Source: Lusitaniella coriacea LEGE 07157 (lineage in GTDB: Bacteria; Cyanobacteriota; Cyanobacteriia; Cyanobacteriales; Spirulinaceae). Taken from it: 64,000 bases of DNA. Under the pieces are notes generated by a model that did no database searches, was not told where the DNA came from, and saw only the letters and a list, made by a program, of their open reading frames with translations. How positions within the stretch are numbered: the first letter of the stretch is position 1; every line of letters starts with the position of its first letter. The stretch lies in NCBI RefSeq assembly GCF_015207425.1, contig NZ_JADEWZ010000003.1:169342-233341 (forward strand), in the 5' to 3' direction. A program made the position numbers and the translations under genes. This document shows, in pieces, positions 42,287-51,762 of this stretch.

Positions 42287-43585
42287 ATGCTGCGAATTAT
42301 TACTCAGGAAGCTGAAGCACAAACCGAGCTAAAACGGATTGGCGATCGCACCTACGACGGCGAAACGCTACATAAAGAGGCAACGGTACGGGAAATTCTA
42401 CAAACCGTTCAGCGTCAAGGAGACAAAGCGCTCCTGGACTACACGGCGGAATTTGACCGACAAACTTTAACTCTAGAACAACTGCGCGTCAGCGGTTCAG
42501 AACTCGATGCGGCTTATCAACAAGTCTCCAAAGAGTTACTGGACGCGATCGTGCTGGCACGCCAACGAATCGAAGCGTTTCATCGACAGCGCATTCCCAA
42601 ATCTTGGGTGCAGTTCGACGATGACGAGGTGGTATTAGGCAAACGCTACACCCCGGTGGATCGCGCGGGACTATACGTTCCGGGAGGACGAGCCGCATAT
42701 CCCAGCACGGTACTGATGAATGCGATTCCGGCAAAAGTCGCTAAAGTGCCAAAAATTGTCATGGTCACGCCGCCAGGAGAAGGAGGGAAAATTACCCCCG
42801 CTGTTTTGGTCGCGGCACAGGAAGCAGGGGTGACAGAAATTTATCGGGTTGGCGGCGCGCAAGCGGTTGCGGCACTTGCCTACGGAACCAAAACTATCCC
42901 CAAAGTAGATATCATTACAGGGCCGGGAAATATTTACGTCACCCTAGCTAAAAAACTGGTCTATGGCATCGTGGGTATTGATTCCCTCGCCGGTCCTTCA
43001 GAAGTTTTGGTTATTGCAGACAGCCAAGCCAATCCCGTTCACATTGCTGCTGACTTATTGGCACAAGCAGAACACGATCCGATGGCGGCGGCAATTCTTT
43101 TAACAACCGATGCGGATTTAGCAACAAAAGTACAGTGGGAAGTCGAGCAACAACTGCTCAATCATCCAAGGCGCTTGCTCACGGAAAAAGCGATCGCGCA
43201 CTACGGTTTAATTGTGGTCGTCGATTCCCTAGAAACTGCCGCGCGGCTGTCTAATCTCTTTGCACCAGAACACCTGGAACTTGAAATCGCCGATCCCTGG
43301 GCATTATTGGAGAGCATTCGCCATGCGGGAGCTATTTTCCTCGGTAACTCTACCCCAGAAGCGGTAGGAGATTATTTAGCAGGCCCTAACCACACCTTAC
43401 CCACCTCCGGCGCAGCGCGCTACGCTTCTGCATTAGGCGTTGAAACTTTTCTCAAACACTCCAGTTTGATTCAGTACTCCTCTGGCGCGCTGAACAAAAT
43501 GTCGGGAGCGATTCAAGCTCTCGCGCAAGCAGAAGGTTTGCATTCTCATTCCGAGTCTGTGCGTTTGCGAACGGAGGAAGATTAG
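42287..43585 (+). CDS. hisD: histidinol dehydrogenase
   Basis: The enzyme oxidises L-histidinol to histidine with NAD in the last step of histidine synthesis. From ATG 42287 it is 432 residues; ATG 42254 would add 11 that do not fit the family. Motifs are RAGLYVPGGRAAYPSTVLM, GPGNIYVTLAKK, GIDSLAGPSEVLVIAD, the zinc/substrate site LLAQAEHDP and AGPNHTLPTSGAARY. The gene is not in a his operon, as usual in cyanobacteria. A terminator follows at 43804. Confidence 0.96.
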   Translation: MLRIITQEAEAQTELKRIGDRTYDGETLHKEATVREILQTVQRQGDKALLDYTAEFDRQTLTLEQLRVSGSELDAAYQQVSKELLDAIVLARQRIEAFHRQRIPKSWVQFDDDEVVLGKRYTPVDRAGLYVPGGRAAYPSTVLMNAIPAKVAKVPKIVMVTPPGEGGKITPAVLVAAQEAGVTEIYRVGGAQAVAALAYGTKTIPKVDIITGPGNIYVTLAKKLVYGIVGIDSLAGPSEVLVIADSQANPVHIAADLLAQAEHDPMAAAILLTTDADLATKVQWEVEQQLLNHPRRLLTEKAIAHYGLIVVVDSLETAARLSNLFAPEHLELEIADPWALLESIRHAGAIFLGNSTPEAVGDYLAGPNHTLPTSGAARYASALGVETFLKHSSLIQYSSGALNKMSGAIQALAQAEGLHSHSESVRLRTEED

Positions 43586-43690
43586 TTGACGGGGAGACAC
43601 GGAGACATCTTTTGCAAGAGAATACACAAAGGCGCGATCGCGCAAGTTACCCTTGAAGCGCAGGTTGAACAAGGCTCTGGACAATCCGCA

Positions 43691-43720
43691 GTTGAACTCT
43701 ACTTGTTAGAGTCGAATTAA
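43691..43720 (+). repeat. 30-bp direct repeat with hairpin, copy 1
   Basis: GTTGAACTCTACTTGTTAGA followed by GTCGAATTAA is repeated with one mismatch at 43764-43793. ACTCTA pairs with TAGAGT, so each copy can form a small stem-loop. Confidence 0.75.
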
Positions 43721-43763
43721 TGGAAACAGTCTCAACTCGAAACTCTTTTCTGATTTCTTCTGG

Positions 43764-43793
43764 GTTGAACTCTACTCGTTAGAGTCGAATTAA
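43764..43793 (+). repeat. 30-bp direct repeat with hairpin, copy 2
   Basis: This is the second copy (ACTCG in place of ACTTG at its centre), spaced 73 bases from the first and lying just before the terminator. Confidence 0.75.
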
Positions 43794-43803
43794 GAGAAAC
43801 ACA

Positions 43804-43834
43804 AAACCTCCTAGCGTTGTCGCAGGAGGTTTTT
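43804..43834 (+). terminator. rho-independent terminator
   Basis: AACCTCCT(A)GCG pairs with CGCAGGAGGTT around a short TTGT loop, followed by TTTTT. It lies between the converging hisD and S9 peptidase genes and clearly serves the plus strand. Confidence 0.85.
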
Positions 43835-43865
43835 CAGTGAACTCTGAAATTAGGGAAACCCGAAC

Positions 43866-45950
43866 TTACTCCGATTCGGGAACGGCGACCTTATTAATAT
43901 CAACCGTCAAAGACTCCAACTGCGATTGAATCTCCGAGGGAACCTCCTCTTGAGCGCGTCCGCCAAGGTAGCGAGCGAAAAACTGTTCGACAGCCACCGC
44001 AACGGCGAGGCGATTGGTTTCCTTGCGGAATCCATGACCTTCATCCGGTGCTATTAAATATTCCACATCCTGTTCTAACTCGCGCAGTGCTACGACAATC
44101 TGGTCGGATTCTGCTTGTTTGACGCGGGGATCGTTGGCTCCTTGAATAACTAATAAAGGCGCTTGAATTTTTTTAGCAGAAAAGAGGGGAGATTGTTCGA
44201 TGAGGCGCGATCGATCTTCGGGATTTTCGGGATCGCCGACGCGCAAAGTAAAGAGTTTCGCGATCGGTCCCCAGTAGGGAGGGATGGATTGAATGAGAGT
44301 AATTAAATTGGAAGGCCCTACCAAGGAAATTCCCGCTGCGTAAAGGTCGGGGGTAAAGGCTAAACCCGCTAAGGTGGCATAACCGCCGTAGGAACCGCCA
44401 AATATTCCCACGCGATCGCGATCGGCAATTCCCTGTTCGATCAAATATTGAACCCCATCGGTAATGTCGTGCTGCATCGCTCCAGTTCCCCATTCCCGGT
44501 TTCCCGCATTGAGGAAAGCTTTACCGTACCCCGTGGAGCCTCGGAAGTTGGGCTGGAAGACGGCGTAGCCGCGATTGGCAAGGAATTGGGCAAAACCGTC
44601 ATAACCCCAGGTATCTCTCGACCAAGGACCACCGTGAGGAAAGATGATGACGGGAAGATTGCGCGGTTCGACTCCTTTGGGAAGGGTGAGATAAGCGGGA
44701 ATTTCCATGCCATCGCGGGCGGTGTAGCGCAGGGGACGCATGGAGGCGAGGTGCTGCGTGGGTAGTTCGGGACGGGAGGCGTAGAGTTTTTCGACTTCTC
44801 CTGTGTCGCGATTGAAGAGGTAGGTGGAACCGGGGTCAACGTCTCGCGAGACTTTAATCAGAAGCAAGCGGTCGTCCTCGGTCATAGATGCGAGGGAAAT
44901 GTCCCCTTCTGGCAATGCTTTTTGCAAAATTTCGAGATCGCGGGCAATTTCTTCGTTTTTGGGATAAATGCGCAGGCGGTCGCCGACATAAGAGGTTACG
45001 AGCAATTCGTCTGTGGCTTCAGAAAATAAGGCTCCGCCAAAATCGACTTCCTTTTCGGGATCGACATCAATGAGTTCGCTTTCTTTTGTTTCGGGGTTGT
45101 AGAGAACCAAGCGAGTGAGATCGACATCTTCGCCTTTGTTGGTTTCGAGATAAAGTCGCTTGCCGTCTTTGTGAACGCGGACGGGATTGCAGGCTTCTTC
45201 AAAGCCACAGGTGTATTCCGAGAGCAGTTTGTCGCCTTCAACGCGCAAAATTTCGGTTCCGCCATCGGAAGTTTGACGCACGGCAAAACGGATATTTCCT
45301 TGCAAATCGACAACCCAATTGGCAATATTTTCTTCGTTTTTGAGCAATAATTCCCGTTCTCCGGTGGAAATGTTCAGGCGATAGACATCGTGGACTTGAG
45401 GATCGCGATCGTTTAAGCCAATAATCAGGGTGTTGGGATCGTTTTCGGGCCCCTCATAGAGTCGAGCTTGAACGCCATCGAGAGGGGTTAAATTCCGTGC
45501 GGGGGGTGGGGTTGAGTCGGAAGCGACTGCTGCGGGATCGACGGCGTAGAGGTGGAAGTTTTCGTTTCCGCCTTTGTCTTGTCCGTAGAGAATATAGTTG
45601 CCATCTCGATTCCAGGAGTAGAAGATGATGGGACTATCGGTATCGGAGGTGACGGGTCGAGCGTCATCAAAGGGTGCGTCGATGGGTTTCACCCAAACGT
45701 TAATAACGCCGTTGAGAGGTTTTTGAAAAGCGAGAAATTTACCGTCGGGTGAGAGTTTTGCGCCTGTGATTTCGGGGTTGCCAAAGAAGAGTTCCCGATC
45801 GATGAGGGGGGGCAGTTGTTGGGAATTGTTTGGCGTAGACTGGGTTATGGCAGAATTCGATTCGTTGGGGTGGGCAATTGACATGGGAGAGGTGGCGAGT
45901 TCGACAGAAGAGAGCGCGATCGCGAGAACAGTCCACTTAAGCCATTTCAT
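43866..45950 (-). CDS. secreted S9-family (prolyl oligopeptidase type) peptidase
   Basis: From ATG 45950, with AAGGAG 12 bases upstream, the protein has 694 residues; a TTG at 45977 extends the frame but overlaps that site. A signal peptide ([21 protein letters not shown]) precedes a beta-propeller (about 45-400) and an alpha/beta-hydrolase domain. The catalytic triad is readable as Ser520 (GGSYGGYA), Asp607 (GANDPRV) and His639 (DEGHGF). It is probably a periplasmic oligopeptidase or acylaminoacyl-peptidase. Confidence 0.9.
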   Translation of the reverse strand: MKWLKWTVLAIALSSVELATSPMSIAHPNESNSAITQSTPNNSQQLPPLIDRELFFGNPEITGAKLSPDGKFLAFQKPLNGVINVWVKPIDAPFDDARPVTSDTDSPIIFYSWNRDGNYILYGQDKGGNENFHLYAVDPAAVASDSTPPPARNLTPLDGVQARLYEGPENDPNTLIIGLNDRDPQVHDVYRLNISTGERELLLKNEENIANWVVDLQGNIRFAVRQTSDGGTEILRVEGDKLLSEYTCGFEEACNPVRVHKDGKRLYLETNKGEDVDLTRLVLYNPETKESELIDVDPEKEVDFGGALFSEATDELLVTSYVGDRLRIYPKNEEIARDLEILQKALPEGDISLASMTEDDRLLLIKVSRDVDPGSTYLFNRDTGEVEKLYASRPELPTQHLASMRPLRYTARDGMEIPAYLTLPKGVEPRNLPVIIFPHGGPWSRDTWGYDGFAQFLANRGYAVFQPNFRGSTGYGKAFLNAGNREWGTGAMQHDITDGVQYLIEQGIADRDRVGIFGGSYGGYATLAGLAFTPDLYAAGISLVGPSNLITLIQSIPPYWGPIAKLFTLRVGDPENPEDRSRLIEQSPLFSAKKIQAPLLVIQGANDPRVKQAESDQIVVALRELEQDVEYLIAPDEGHGFRKETNRLAVAVAVEQFFARYLGGRAQEEVPSEIQSQLESLTVDINKVAVPESE

Positions 45951-46099
45951 AGGGTGAGAATTCTCCTTGTTAGACAAATATTAAGACGCACAATAAATTA
46001 TCGACGCATCGCCTTTAGATAGGGTTCCAGGCATTGTACTATCCTGAGATTAAACTCAACGACCGCTCAAGAACTTCCAAAGGTGAGAGGACTTAAGCG

Positions 46100-46708
46100 A
46101 TGACGGCAAATTCCCCTTTGAAGATTGGCTTAACCGGAGGAATTAGTACGGGAAAAACTACGGTGTCTCGCTATTTTGCAGAGGCTTACCAGTTGCCGAT
46201 TTTGGATGCGGATGTATATGCAAGGGAGGCGGTACAGTTTGGTTCGAGGGGATTGCAGGCGATCGCGGAACGGTATGGAAGGGACATTTTATTGCCCGAT
46301 GGGACGTTGAATCGCGCCGGTTTGGGAAAGATTATTTTTAACGATCTTGGGGAGAAGCATTGGGTTGAGGGACTGATTCATCCCTTTGTGCGCGATCGCG
46401 CCCTCACAGAACTGGAACGTCTCGATGCGACTATTGTTGTATTGGCCATCCCCTTACTCTTCGAGGCAAAAATGACAGATTTGGTCGATCGCGTGTGGGT
46501 GGTGTCCTGTTCTCCCCAACAACAACTTAAACGATTGATGGCGCGCGATCGCCTTTTTCCCCAACAAGCACAAGCACGCATTGACAATCAAATGCCATTA
46601 GAGCAAAAAATAGCATTAGCCGATCGCGTGTTGGATAACTCTTCCACCGTCCCAGCATTACTCAAACAGGTCGATCGCGCCCTGCAATTCATTCATAATG
46701 AACAGTAG
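46100..46708 (+). CDS. coaE: dephospho-CoA kinase
   Basis: The 202-residue kinase performs the final step of coenzyme A synthesis. It has the P-loop GLTGGISTGKTTVSRYF, the LDADVYAREAV motif, VLAIPLLFEAKMTDLVDRVWVV and RLMARDRL. The length is normal. It lies 17 bases upstream of msrP on the same strand. Confidence 0.95.
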   Translation: MTANSPLKIGLTGGISTGKTTVSRYFAEAYQLPILDADVYAREAVQFGSRGLQAIAERYGRDILLPDGTLNRAGLGKIIFNDLGEKHWVEGLIHPFVRDRALTELERLDATIVVLAIPLLFEAKMTDLVDRVWVVSCSPQQQLKRLMARDRLFPQQAQARIDNQMPLEQKIALADRVLDNSSTVPALLKQVDRALQFIHNEQ

Positions 46709-46725
46709 ATACAACTACTATTCCA

Positions 46726-47712
46726 ATGGCTTTTATCCATATTCCCCCCTCCTGGCAACTCCCAGAATCCAAAATCACCGCAGAACGGCTCTATTTCAAC
46801 CGCCGCCGCTTCATTAAAACCCTCGTAGGCGCTGGGATTGGTGCAAGCTTGTTGCCCCTAGCTGGATGCAAAAAATCTCAAGCACAACTCACAGAACTCG
46901 AAGCAACTTACAAAAACCTATCCACCTTAGAAGTTACAACCAATCCCACCTTTGCCAGCGTCGAGCGCCCCACAACCGATCGAATACTCGCCAGCAGTTA
47001 CAATAATTTCTACGAATTTGGCGGCACAAAATCCATTTGGCAAGCAGCACAAAAATTACCCACAGAAGATTGGAAAGTGGAAGTCACCGGACTCGTTCGT
47101 AATCCCCAAACCTACGACTTAGAGGACATACAGAAAAACTTTCCCCTCGAAGAACGCACCTATCGCTTCCGTTGCGTTGAAGCTTGGTCAATGGTTTTAC
47201 CCTGGATTGGCTTTCCCATGAAATCGCTCCTCGCCGCCGTCGAACCCACTGAAAAAGCCAAGTTTATCCGCTTTACCTCCTTCTACGATCCTAAAATCAC
47301 TTCTGGTCCCGGTTTCTCTCTCAGCACCTTACCTTGGCCCTATACTGAAAGCCTGCGTATTGAAGAAATGGCAAATGACCTCGCTTTCTTTGCCGTTGGC
47401 ATTTACGGACAAACCCTTCCCAAACAGCACGGCGCGCCAATTCGCGCGGTTCTTCCCTGGAAATACGGCTTTAAGGGCGCAAAATCCATTGTCAAAATTG
47501 AATTTCTCGAAGAACAACCCGCAACCTATTGGAATACGATTGTTCCTAGTGAATACGATTTTGAAGCCAATGTGAATCCCGATAAACCTCATCCTCGTTG
47601 GTCCCAAGCGAGGGAAAAATTCATCGCTCAAGGTCCCGATTTAAGCTGGGAATGGAAAGAAACGCTGCCCTACAATGGGTATGGAGAGTTTGTAGCGAGT
47701 TTATATTCTTAG
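46726..47712 (+). CDS. msrP: protein-methionine-sulfoxide reductase catalytic subunit (molybdoenzyme)
   Basis: The 328-residue protein has a twin-arginine signal (NRRRFIKTLVGAGIGASLLPLAG) and the sulfite-oxidase fold of MsrP/YedY. The molybdenum ligand Cys150 sits in YRFRCVEAWSMVLPWIGFP. KQHGAPIRAVLPWKYGFKGAKS further supports the family. It repairs oxidised methionines of periplasmic proteins. The usual haem partner MsrQ is not next to it. Co-transcription with coaE is likely. Confidence 0.93.
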   Translation: MAFIHIPPSWQLPESKITAERLYFNRRRFIKTLVGAGIGASLLPLAGCKKSQAQLTELEATYKNLSTLEVTTNPTFASVERPTTDRILASSYNNFYEFGGTKSIWQAAQKLPTEDWKVEVTGLVRNPQTYDLEDIQKNFPLEERTYRFRCVEAWSMVLPWIGFPMKSLLAAVEPTEKAKFIRFTSFYDPKITSGPGFSLSTLPWPYTESLRIEEMANDLAFFAVGIYGQTLPKQHGAPIRAVLPWKYGFKGAKSIVKIEFLEEQPATYWNTIVPSEYDFEANVNPDKPHPRWSQAREKFIAQGPDLSWEWKETLPYNGYGEFVASLYS

Positions 47713-47789
47713 GGAATTACACGATGTCTCCGCGTCTCCGTGTCTCCCACTCCCCGCGTCTGTCAACGCCCTAAAATCTTAAACCAACT

Positions 47790-48752
47790 TCACCCTCCCC
47801 CAGATCCAATTTTTTGATGAACGGAAGAGGCTTTCAGCATATGGTAAGTAATCAAAAGTTGCGTTAAAGCTAAGGGATAACTTTGAATCGTTTCCCCTGT
47901 GGTTCCCGTGACCTTGCCAATTTCTACATTGCTGTCCAAGCGGCAACTTTCTAGGGATGGGACATCGGAACACAATATTTTTTCTAGTTTTCGCACCTGT
48001 TCGCTGGTTGCGTGTCCGTCAATTTCCAATAAATCCACGGGTTTTCCCATATCTCGGTCGAGTCCCAAGCGAATGGCTGAATAGGGATCTACTGCGGAAC
48101 TGGGGTCGAAGAGACGCACTAAGTCGGGGTGAGGGATCGTGGGTCTGAGAACTAAGCGAACGTTGAGATGCTCTTGATTCTCATCTGCACTATCTTCTGG
48201 CGAACAAAAAGAAACAACTACATCTGACCATTGACGCTGAGGACGGATGAATTTCTCCGAGTCGGGTTCGCGTTTGTCTAAAGCAGTAATCACCTGTTCG
48301 TCGCTGTAACCGCGCTTGCGGGTGTCTCGTTTGATTTTCCAGGTACGGCGCAAGTCTTCGGGGGGAGCAAGGTAGACTTTTACGTCGTAGCAATCTCGTG
48401 CTGCACGAGTGTAGTAGCCTAACAAGCCTTCAACAATCACGAATTGGCGGGGTTCAATATATTCTGGCGGATCGAAGTTACCGGTATCGTGGTTATAGAT
48501 CGGTTTGAGAATGGGTTGACCGCCACGCAGGAGCGAGAGGTGTTGTTGAATGATATCGAGATAATTACAGTCTGGATGTAATGCGGTAATGCCGAATTCG
48601 GAACGCTGCTGGCGGTTGTAGCGGTGATAGTCGTCGGTACAAATGACTGTAACGTTTTCTTCTCCTAAAACCTGCGCAATGCCTCGCGTCAAGGTTGTTT
48701 TTCCGGCTGCACTGTCGCCAACAATTCCAAGAATAATACGTCGCTGAACCAT
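47790..48752 (-). CDS. phosphoribulokinase/uridine kinase-family protein, redox-cysteine-less paralogue
   Basis: The 320-residue kinase resembles cyanobacterial phosphoribulokinase: GIVGDSAAGKTTL P-loop, VICTDDYHRYNRQQR, GITALHPDCNYLDI, PIYNHDTGNFDPPEYI and VIVEGLLGYYT. The regulatory P-loop cysteine of the Calvin-cycle enzyme (GDSGCGKS) is replaced by Ala16, while Cys38 remains, so the thioredoxin-switched disulfide cannot form. It is probably a paralogue with another role or a redox-insensitive enzyme; the substrate is not certain. Confidence 0.8.
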   Translation of the reverse strand: MVQRRIILGIVGDSAAGKTTLTRGIAQVLGEENVTVICTDDYHRYNRQQRSEFGITALHPDCNYLDIIQQHLSLLRGGQPILKPIYNHDTGNFDPPEYIEPRQFVIVEGLLGYYTRAARDCYDVKVYLAPPEDLRRTWKIKRDTRKRGYSDEQVITALDKREPDSEKFIRPQRQWSDVVVSFCSPEDSADENQEHLNVRLVLRPTIPHPDLVRLFDPSSAVDPYSAIRLGLDRDMGKPVDLLEIDGHATSEQVRKLEKILCSDVPSLESCRLDSNVEIGKVTGTTGETIQSYPLALTQLLITYHMLKASSVHQKIGSGGG

Positions 48753-49019
48753 ATATTGCTCCTAAACCAGACTGCATGAAGAGTTTAAGTCCTGATGAAC
48801 TTAATCTTTATTAAATGGGAAAACCGATCGCATTTTAGAGCAATAGGCAAATCTTGACCAAAATTTTGGGTTTCAAGCCCCGTCCTTTAAACTAACGGCG
48901 GAAAAAAACAATCGCGCGAGCCATAATAATGAAACAACTTGACCGGAAAAAACGACGTAGAGATAAAGACAATCCGGATCTTACCTCGATTGGATTGGTA
49001 AACTAAGCATAAGGAAGAG

Positions 49020-49121
49020 ATGAATGAGTCGGTAATGGTTGACGGTTTGAGCCAATCTCCTTCAAAAGGGTTGAGGCGCGAAAACTTAATCGCTTACTCC
49101 CTCCGAATTCTCCAAAATTGA
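49020..49121 (+). CDS. possible 33-residue leader peptide upstream of lptA
   Basis: An ATG preceded by AAGGAAGAG opens a 33-codon frame (MNESVMVDGLSQSPSKG...) ending 15 bases before lptA. No homologue recognised. The remainder of the 384-base gap 48753-49136 holds promoter sequence and no clear gene. Confidence 0.3.
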   Translation: MNESVMVDGLSQSPSKGLRRENLIAYSLRILQN

Positions 49122-49136
49122 ACCCAGTAATTGCTC

Positions 49137-49634
49137 ATGATGATACCTTCTGTGCGACGTACCCATCGTTGGGGATGGTTGTTTGCAATCCCCGTCGCGA
49201 TCGCGCTTACCCCACAATTACCCAACGCTCAAGCCCAAACTTCCGGCGGTGGACGACCCATTACGGTTGTTTCTGACCGCCAAGAAGCCGACCAACTGAC
49301 AGGCGTTGTCACCGCAATCGGCAATGTGCAAATTAGTTATCCCGCCCGACAAATTCGAGCGACTTCAGCCCAAGCGCAATATTTCCAAAACGAAAACAAA
49401 ATTATCCTCACGGGAAACGTTTTTGTCTCCCAAGCGGGAGGAAATAACATTCGCGCCGAACGGGTGGAGTATCTGATTAGCGAACAGCGTTTTTTAGCCA
49501 CTCCCCAAGTCGAACGCCAGGTGGAATCAACTTATATCATTTCCGACCCCGAAGCGCCCACTGAGCCGCCGATTGCCCCGGTTGTGCCGCCGTTTAACCC
49601 CAAACCTGCTTTTAAAACGCCGGTGAGCGAATAA
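49137..49634 (+). CDS. lptA: LptA/OstA-like periplasmic LPS-transport protein
   Basis: About 165 residues from ATG 49137 (49140 is also possible; TTG 49131 less likely). A signal peptide (WLFAIPVAIALTPQLPNAQAQ) precedes the OstA beta-jellyroll fold, with TVVSDRQEADQLTGVVTAIGNVQI and ENKIILTGNVFVSQ. The Pro-rich tail is probably flexible. It bridges LPS between inner and outer membranes. It is followed by lptB and an LptF/G-type permease. Confidence 0.85.
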   Translation: MMIPSVRRTHRWGWLFAIPVAIALTPQLPNAQAQTSGGGRPITVVSDRQEADQLTGVVTAIGNVQISYPARQIRATSAQAQYFQNENKIILTGNVFVSQAGGNNIRAERVEYLISEQRFLATPQVERQVESTYIISDPEAPTEPPIAPVVPPFNPKPAFKTPVSE

Positions 49635-49849
49635 GCTGTTGTACATTTAAATTGTGACTTAGGATGACGCTTTTGATGACACGGCACTTCGACACGCTCA
49701 GTGACCGGGAGACGCGGGGACGCGGAGACGGCTAATGACTGTTCCCTATTTAAAGCAATGGGCAGTAGAAAGCGGGAATTGCTATATCCATCTGGGACTG
49801 AAGAGGCGATAATTTTAAAATCGCGATCGATTGCAAGAGGGTAAGGGCA

Positions 49850-50575
49850 ATTATCACTTTAAAAAATATTCACAAATTCTACGGGAAGCGCGTTGTTGTC
49901 AATCGCGTTAATCTCAGCGTTTCCCAAGGTGAAATTGTGGGCTTACTCGGCCCAAATGGAGCGGGCAAGACAACGACGTTTTATATTGGAACGGGTTTGA
50001 TTCGACCCGATGAGGGAACGGTTTGGTTTAATAATCGCGATATTACGCGCTTGCCGATTAATCAACGGGCGCATTTGGGAATTGGTTACCTGCCGCAACA
50101 AGCCAGTATTTTTCGCAACTTGAATGTCAAGGATAATATTCGCTTGGTTTTACAGCAGAGCGGTTTGTCTTCCACTCAACAGATGATGCGCCAGCATCAG
50201 TTACTCGATGAGTTTCGCTTGCAACAGGTAGCATCGACCAAAGGTAGCTTGGTGTCTGGGGGAGAACGGCGGAGGACGGAGCTAGCTAGGGCGTTGGCGA
50301 TTGGTGAGGAAGGCCCTAAATTTTTACTTCTGGACGAACCTTTTGCAGGGGTCGATCCCATTGCGGTGTCTGAGATTCAAAAAATTATTGCAAAGTTGCG
50401 CGATCGCGCGATGGGGATTTTAATTACCGATCATAACGTGCGAGAAACCCTCGCCATTACCGATCGCGCCTACATCATGCGGGACGGTCAAATCCTGGCT
50501 TCAGGAACCGCAGAAGAGCTTTACAATAACCCCCTCGTGCGGCAGTATTACCTCGGCGACGACTTTCAACTATAA
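49850..50575 (+). CDS. lptB: LPS export ABC ATPase LptB, apparently with ATT start
   Basis: Homology extends upstream of the first GTG (49937): ITLKNIHKFYGKRVVVNRVNLSVSQGE is in frame and typical of the LptB N-terminus. No ATG, GTG or TTG lies between the in-frame stop at 49799 and 49937. ATT at 49850, with GAGG nine bases before it, is the best start and gives 241 residues, the usual LptB length. The ABC motifs are intact: GPNGAGKTT, LSGG-equivalent VSGGERRRTELARAL, LLLDEPFAGVDP and the His of ITDHNVRETL. It powers LPS extraction with LptF/G. Confidence 0.93.
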   Translation: MITLKNIHKFYGKRVVVNRVNLSVSQGEIVGLLGPNGAGKTTTFYIGTGLIRPDEGTVWFNNRDITRLPINQRAHLGIGYLPQQASIFRNLNVKDNIRLVLQQSGLSSTQQMMRQHQLLDEFRLQQVASTKGSLVSGGERRRTELARALAIGEEGPKFLLLDEPFAGVDPIAVSEIQKIIAKLRDRAMGILITDHNVRETLAITDRAYIMRDGQILASGTAEELYNNPLVRQYYLGDDFQL

Positions 50576-50587
50576 GCTGACTGAACA

Positions 50588-51754
50588 ATGGCATTGGGAA
50601 AATCAAATCTATTTTCAAAAGGACTTTTCGGCTTATCGATCGTAGATCGCTATATTGCGGCTGAAATTATTCTTCCGTTTTTATTCATTGTCGGTTTGGT
50701 TTCTTCTCTGGGGGTTGCGGGAGGGACGATTTTTGATATCGTGCGGCAAATTACCGAATACGGTTTGCTGATTAGCGTAGCGATTAAATTTATCCTCCTG
50801 AAAATGCCCCAATTTATCGCCTACGCCTTCCCCGTTTCGGTTCTTCTGGCAACGTTGATGGGGTATAGTCGCCTATCGGGTCAAAGCGAACTGATTGCCC
50901 TGCGCAGTATTGGCATGAGTTTGTATCGCATCGTTCTCCCGGCGTTTTTGTTTAGCTTGTTCGTGGCGGGTTTATCCTTTGCCTTTAATGAATATGTGGT
51001 TCCCACAGCGAACTATCAGGCTGCGGTGATGTTGGAGAAAGCATTGGGAGAAGAGAGACCCAATTTGCAGGCAGACAATATTTTTTATCCCGAATATCAA
51101 CAGGTTTCCGATGAGAATCAACAACAGCAAAAAGTTCTCAAGCGACTCTTTTATGCGGAACGGTTAGAGGGCGAAACCATGAAGGGGGTGACGGTTTTAG
51201 ATCGCTCTCAAGAAGGAATTAATGTGGTAATTATTGCCAAGTCTGCCAAGTGGAATTTGGGTCAAGGTCGTTGGGATTTATACAACGGAACGAGCTATCA
51301 AAGCAACGTAGACGGGTCTTCGGGGACATTTGCCGGGTTCGAGCATTTATCATTTCAATTCCCCAGAGCGCCTCTGGATGTTGCCTCGCGCGATCGCGAT
51401 TTGAGCGAGATGAACATTGCCCAATCCCTTGCTCAATTGGATGCGTTAAAGATGGCAAACGACGAGAAGAAAATTCGTCAAGTTTACGTTCGGGTTCAAC
51501 AAAGAATTGCCTTTCCCTTTGTGTGCGTTGTCTTTTGCCTTCTGGGTTCTGCCATTGGCACGCGCCCCCTACAAACCAATCGCGCAACGAGTTTCGGCGT
51601 TGCAGTCGCGATTGTTTTCATCTACTACGTTATGAATTTTGTCTCGGTTGCGATGGGTTCTGTGGGCGTTTTCTCGCCTTTTGTCGCGGCTTGGCTCGCC
51701 AATCTTTTTGGGTTTGGGGTTGGGGGATGGTTGTTGTTTAAATCTGCGGCTTGA
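50588..51754 (+). CDS. LptF/LptG-family LPS export permease
   Basis: The 388-residue YjgP/YjgQ-type protein has three N-terminal membrane helices (about 25-120), a periplasmic beta-jellyroll domain (about 140-280) and three C-terminal helices (about 305-385). It starts 12 bases after lptB. With a single permease gene here, the transporter may be a homodimer or use a second gene elsewhere. LptF versus LptG cannot be decided. Confidence 0.9.
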   Translation: MALGKSNLFSKGLFGLSIVDRYIAAEIILPFLFIVGLVSSLGVAGGTIFDIVRQITEYGLLISVAIKFILLKMPQFIAYAFPVSVLLATLMGYSRLSGQSELIALRSIGMSLYRIVLPAFLFSLFVAGLSFAFNEYVVPTANYQAAVMLEKALGEERPNLQADNIFYPEYQQVSDENQQQQKVLKRLFYAERLEGETMKGVTVLDRSQEGINVVIIAKSAKWNLGQGRWDLYNGTSYQSNVDGSSGTFAGFEHLSFQFPRAPLDVASRDRDLSEMNIAQSLAQLDALKMANDEKKIRQVYVRVQQRIAFPFVCVVFCLLGSAIGTRPLQTNRATSFGVAVAIVFIYYVMNFVSVAMGSVGVFSPFVAAWLANLFGFGVGGWLLFKSAA

Positions 51755-51762
51755 ATGTGAAT

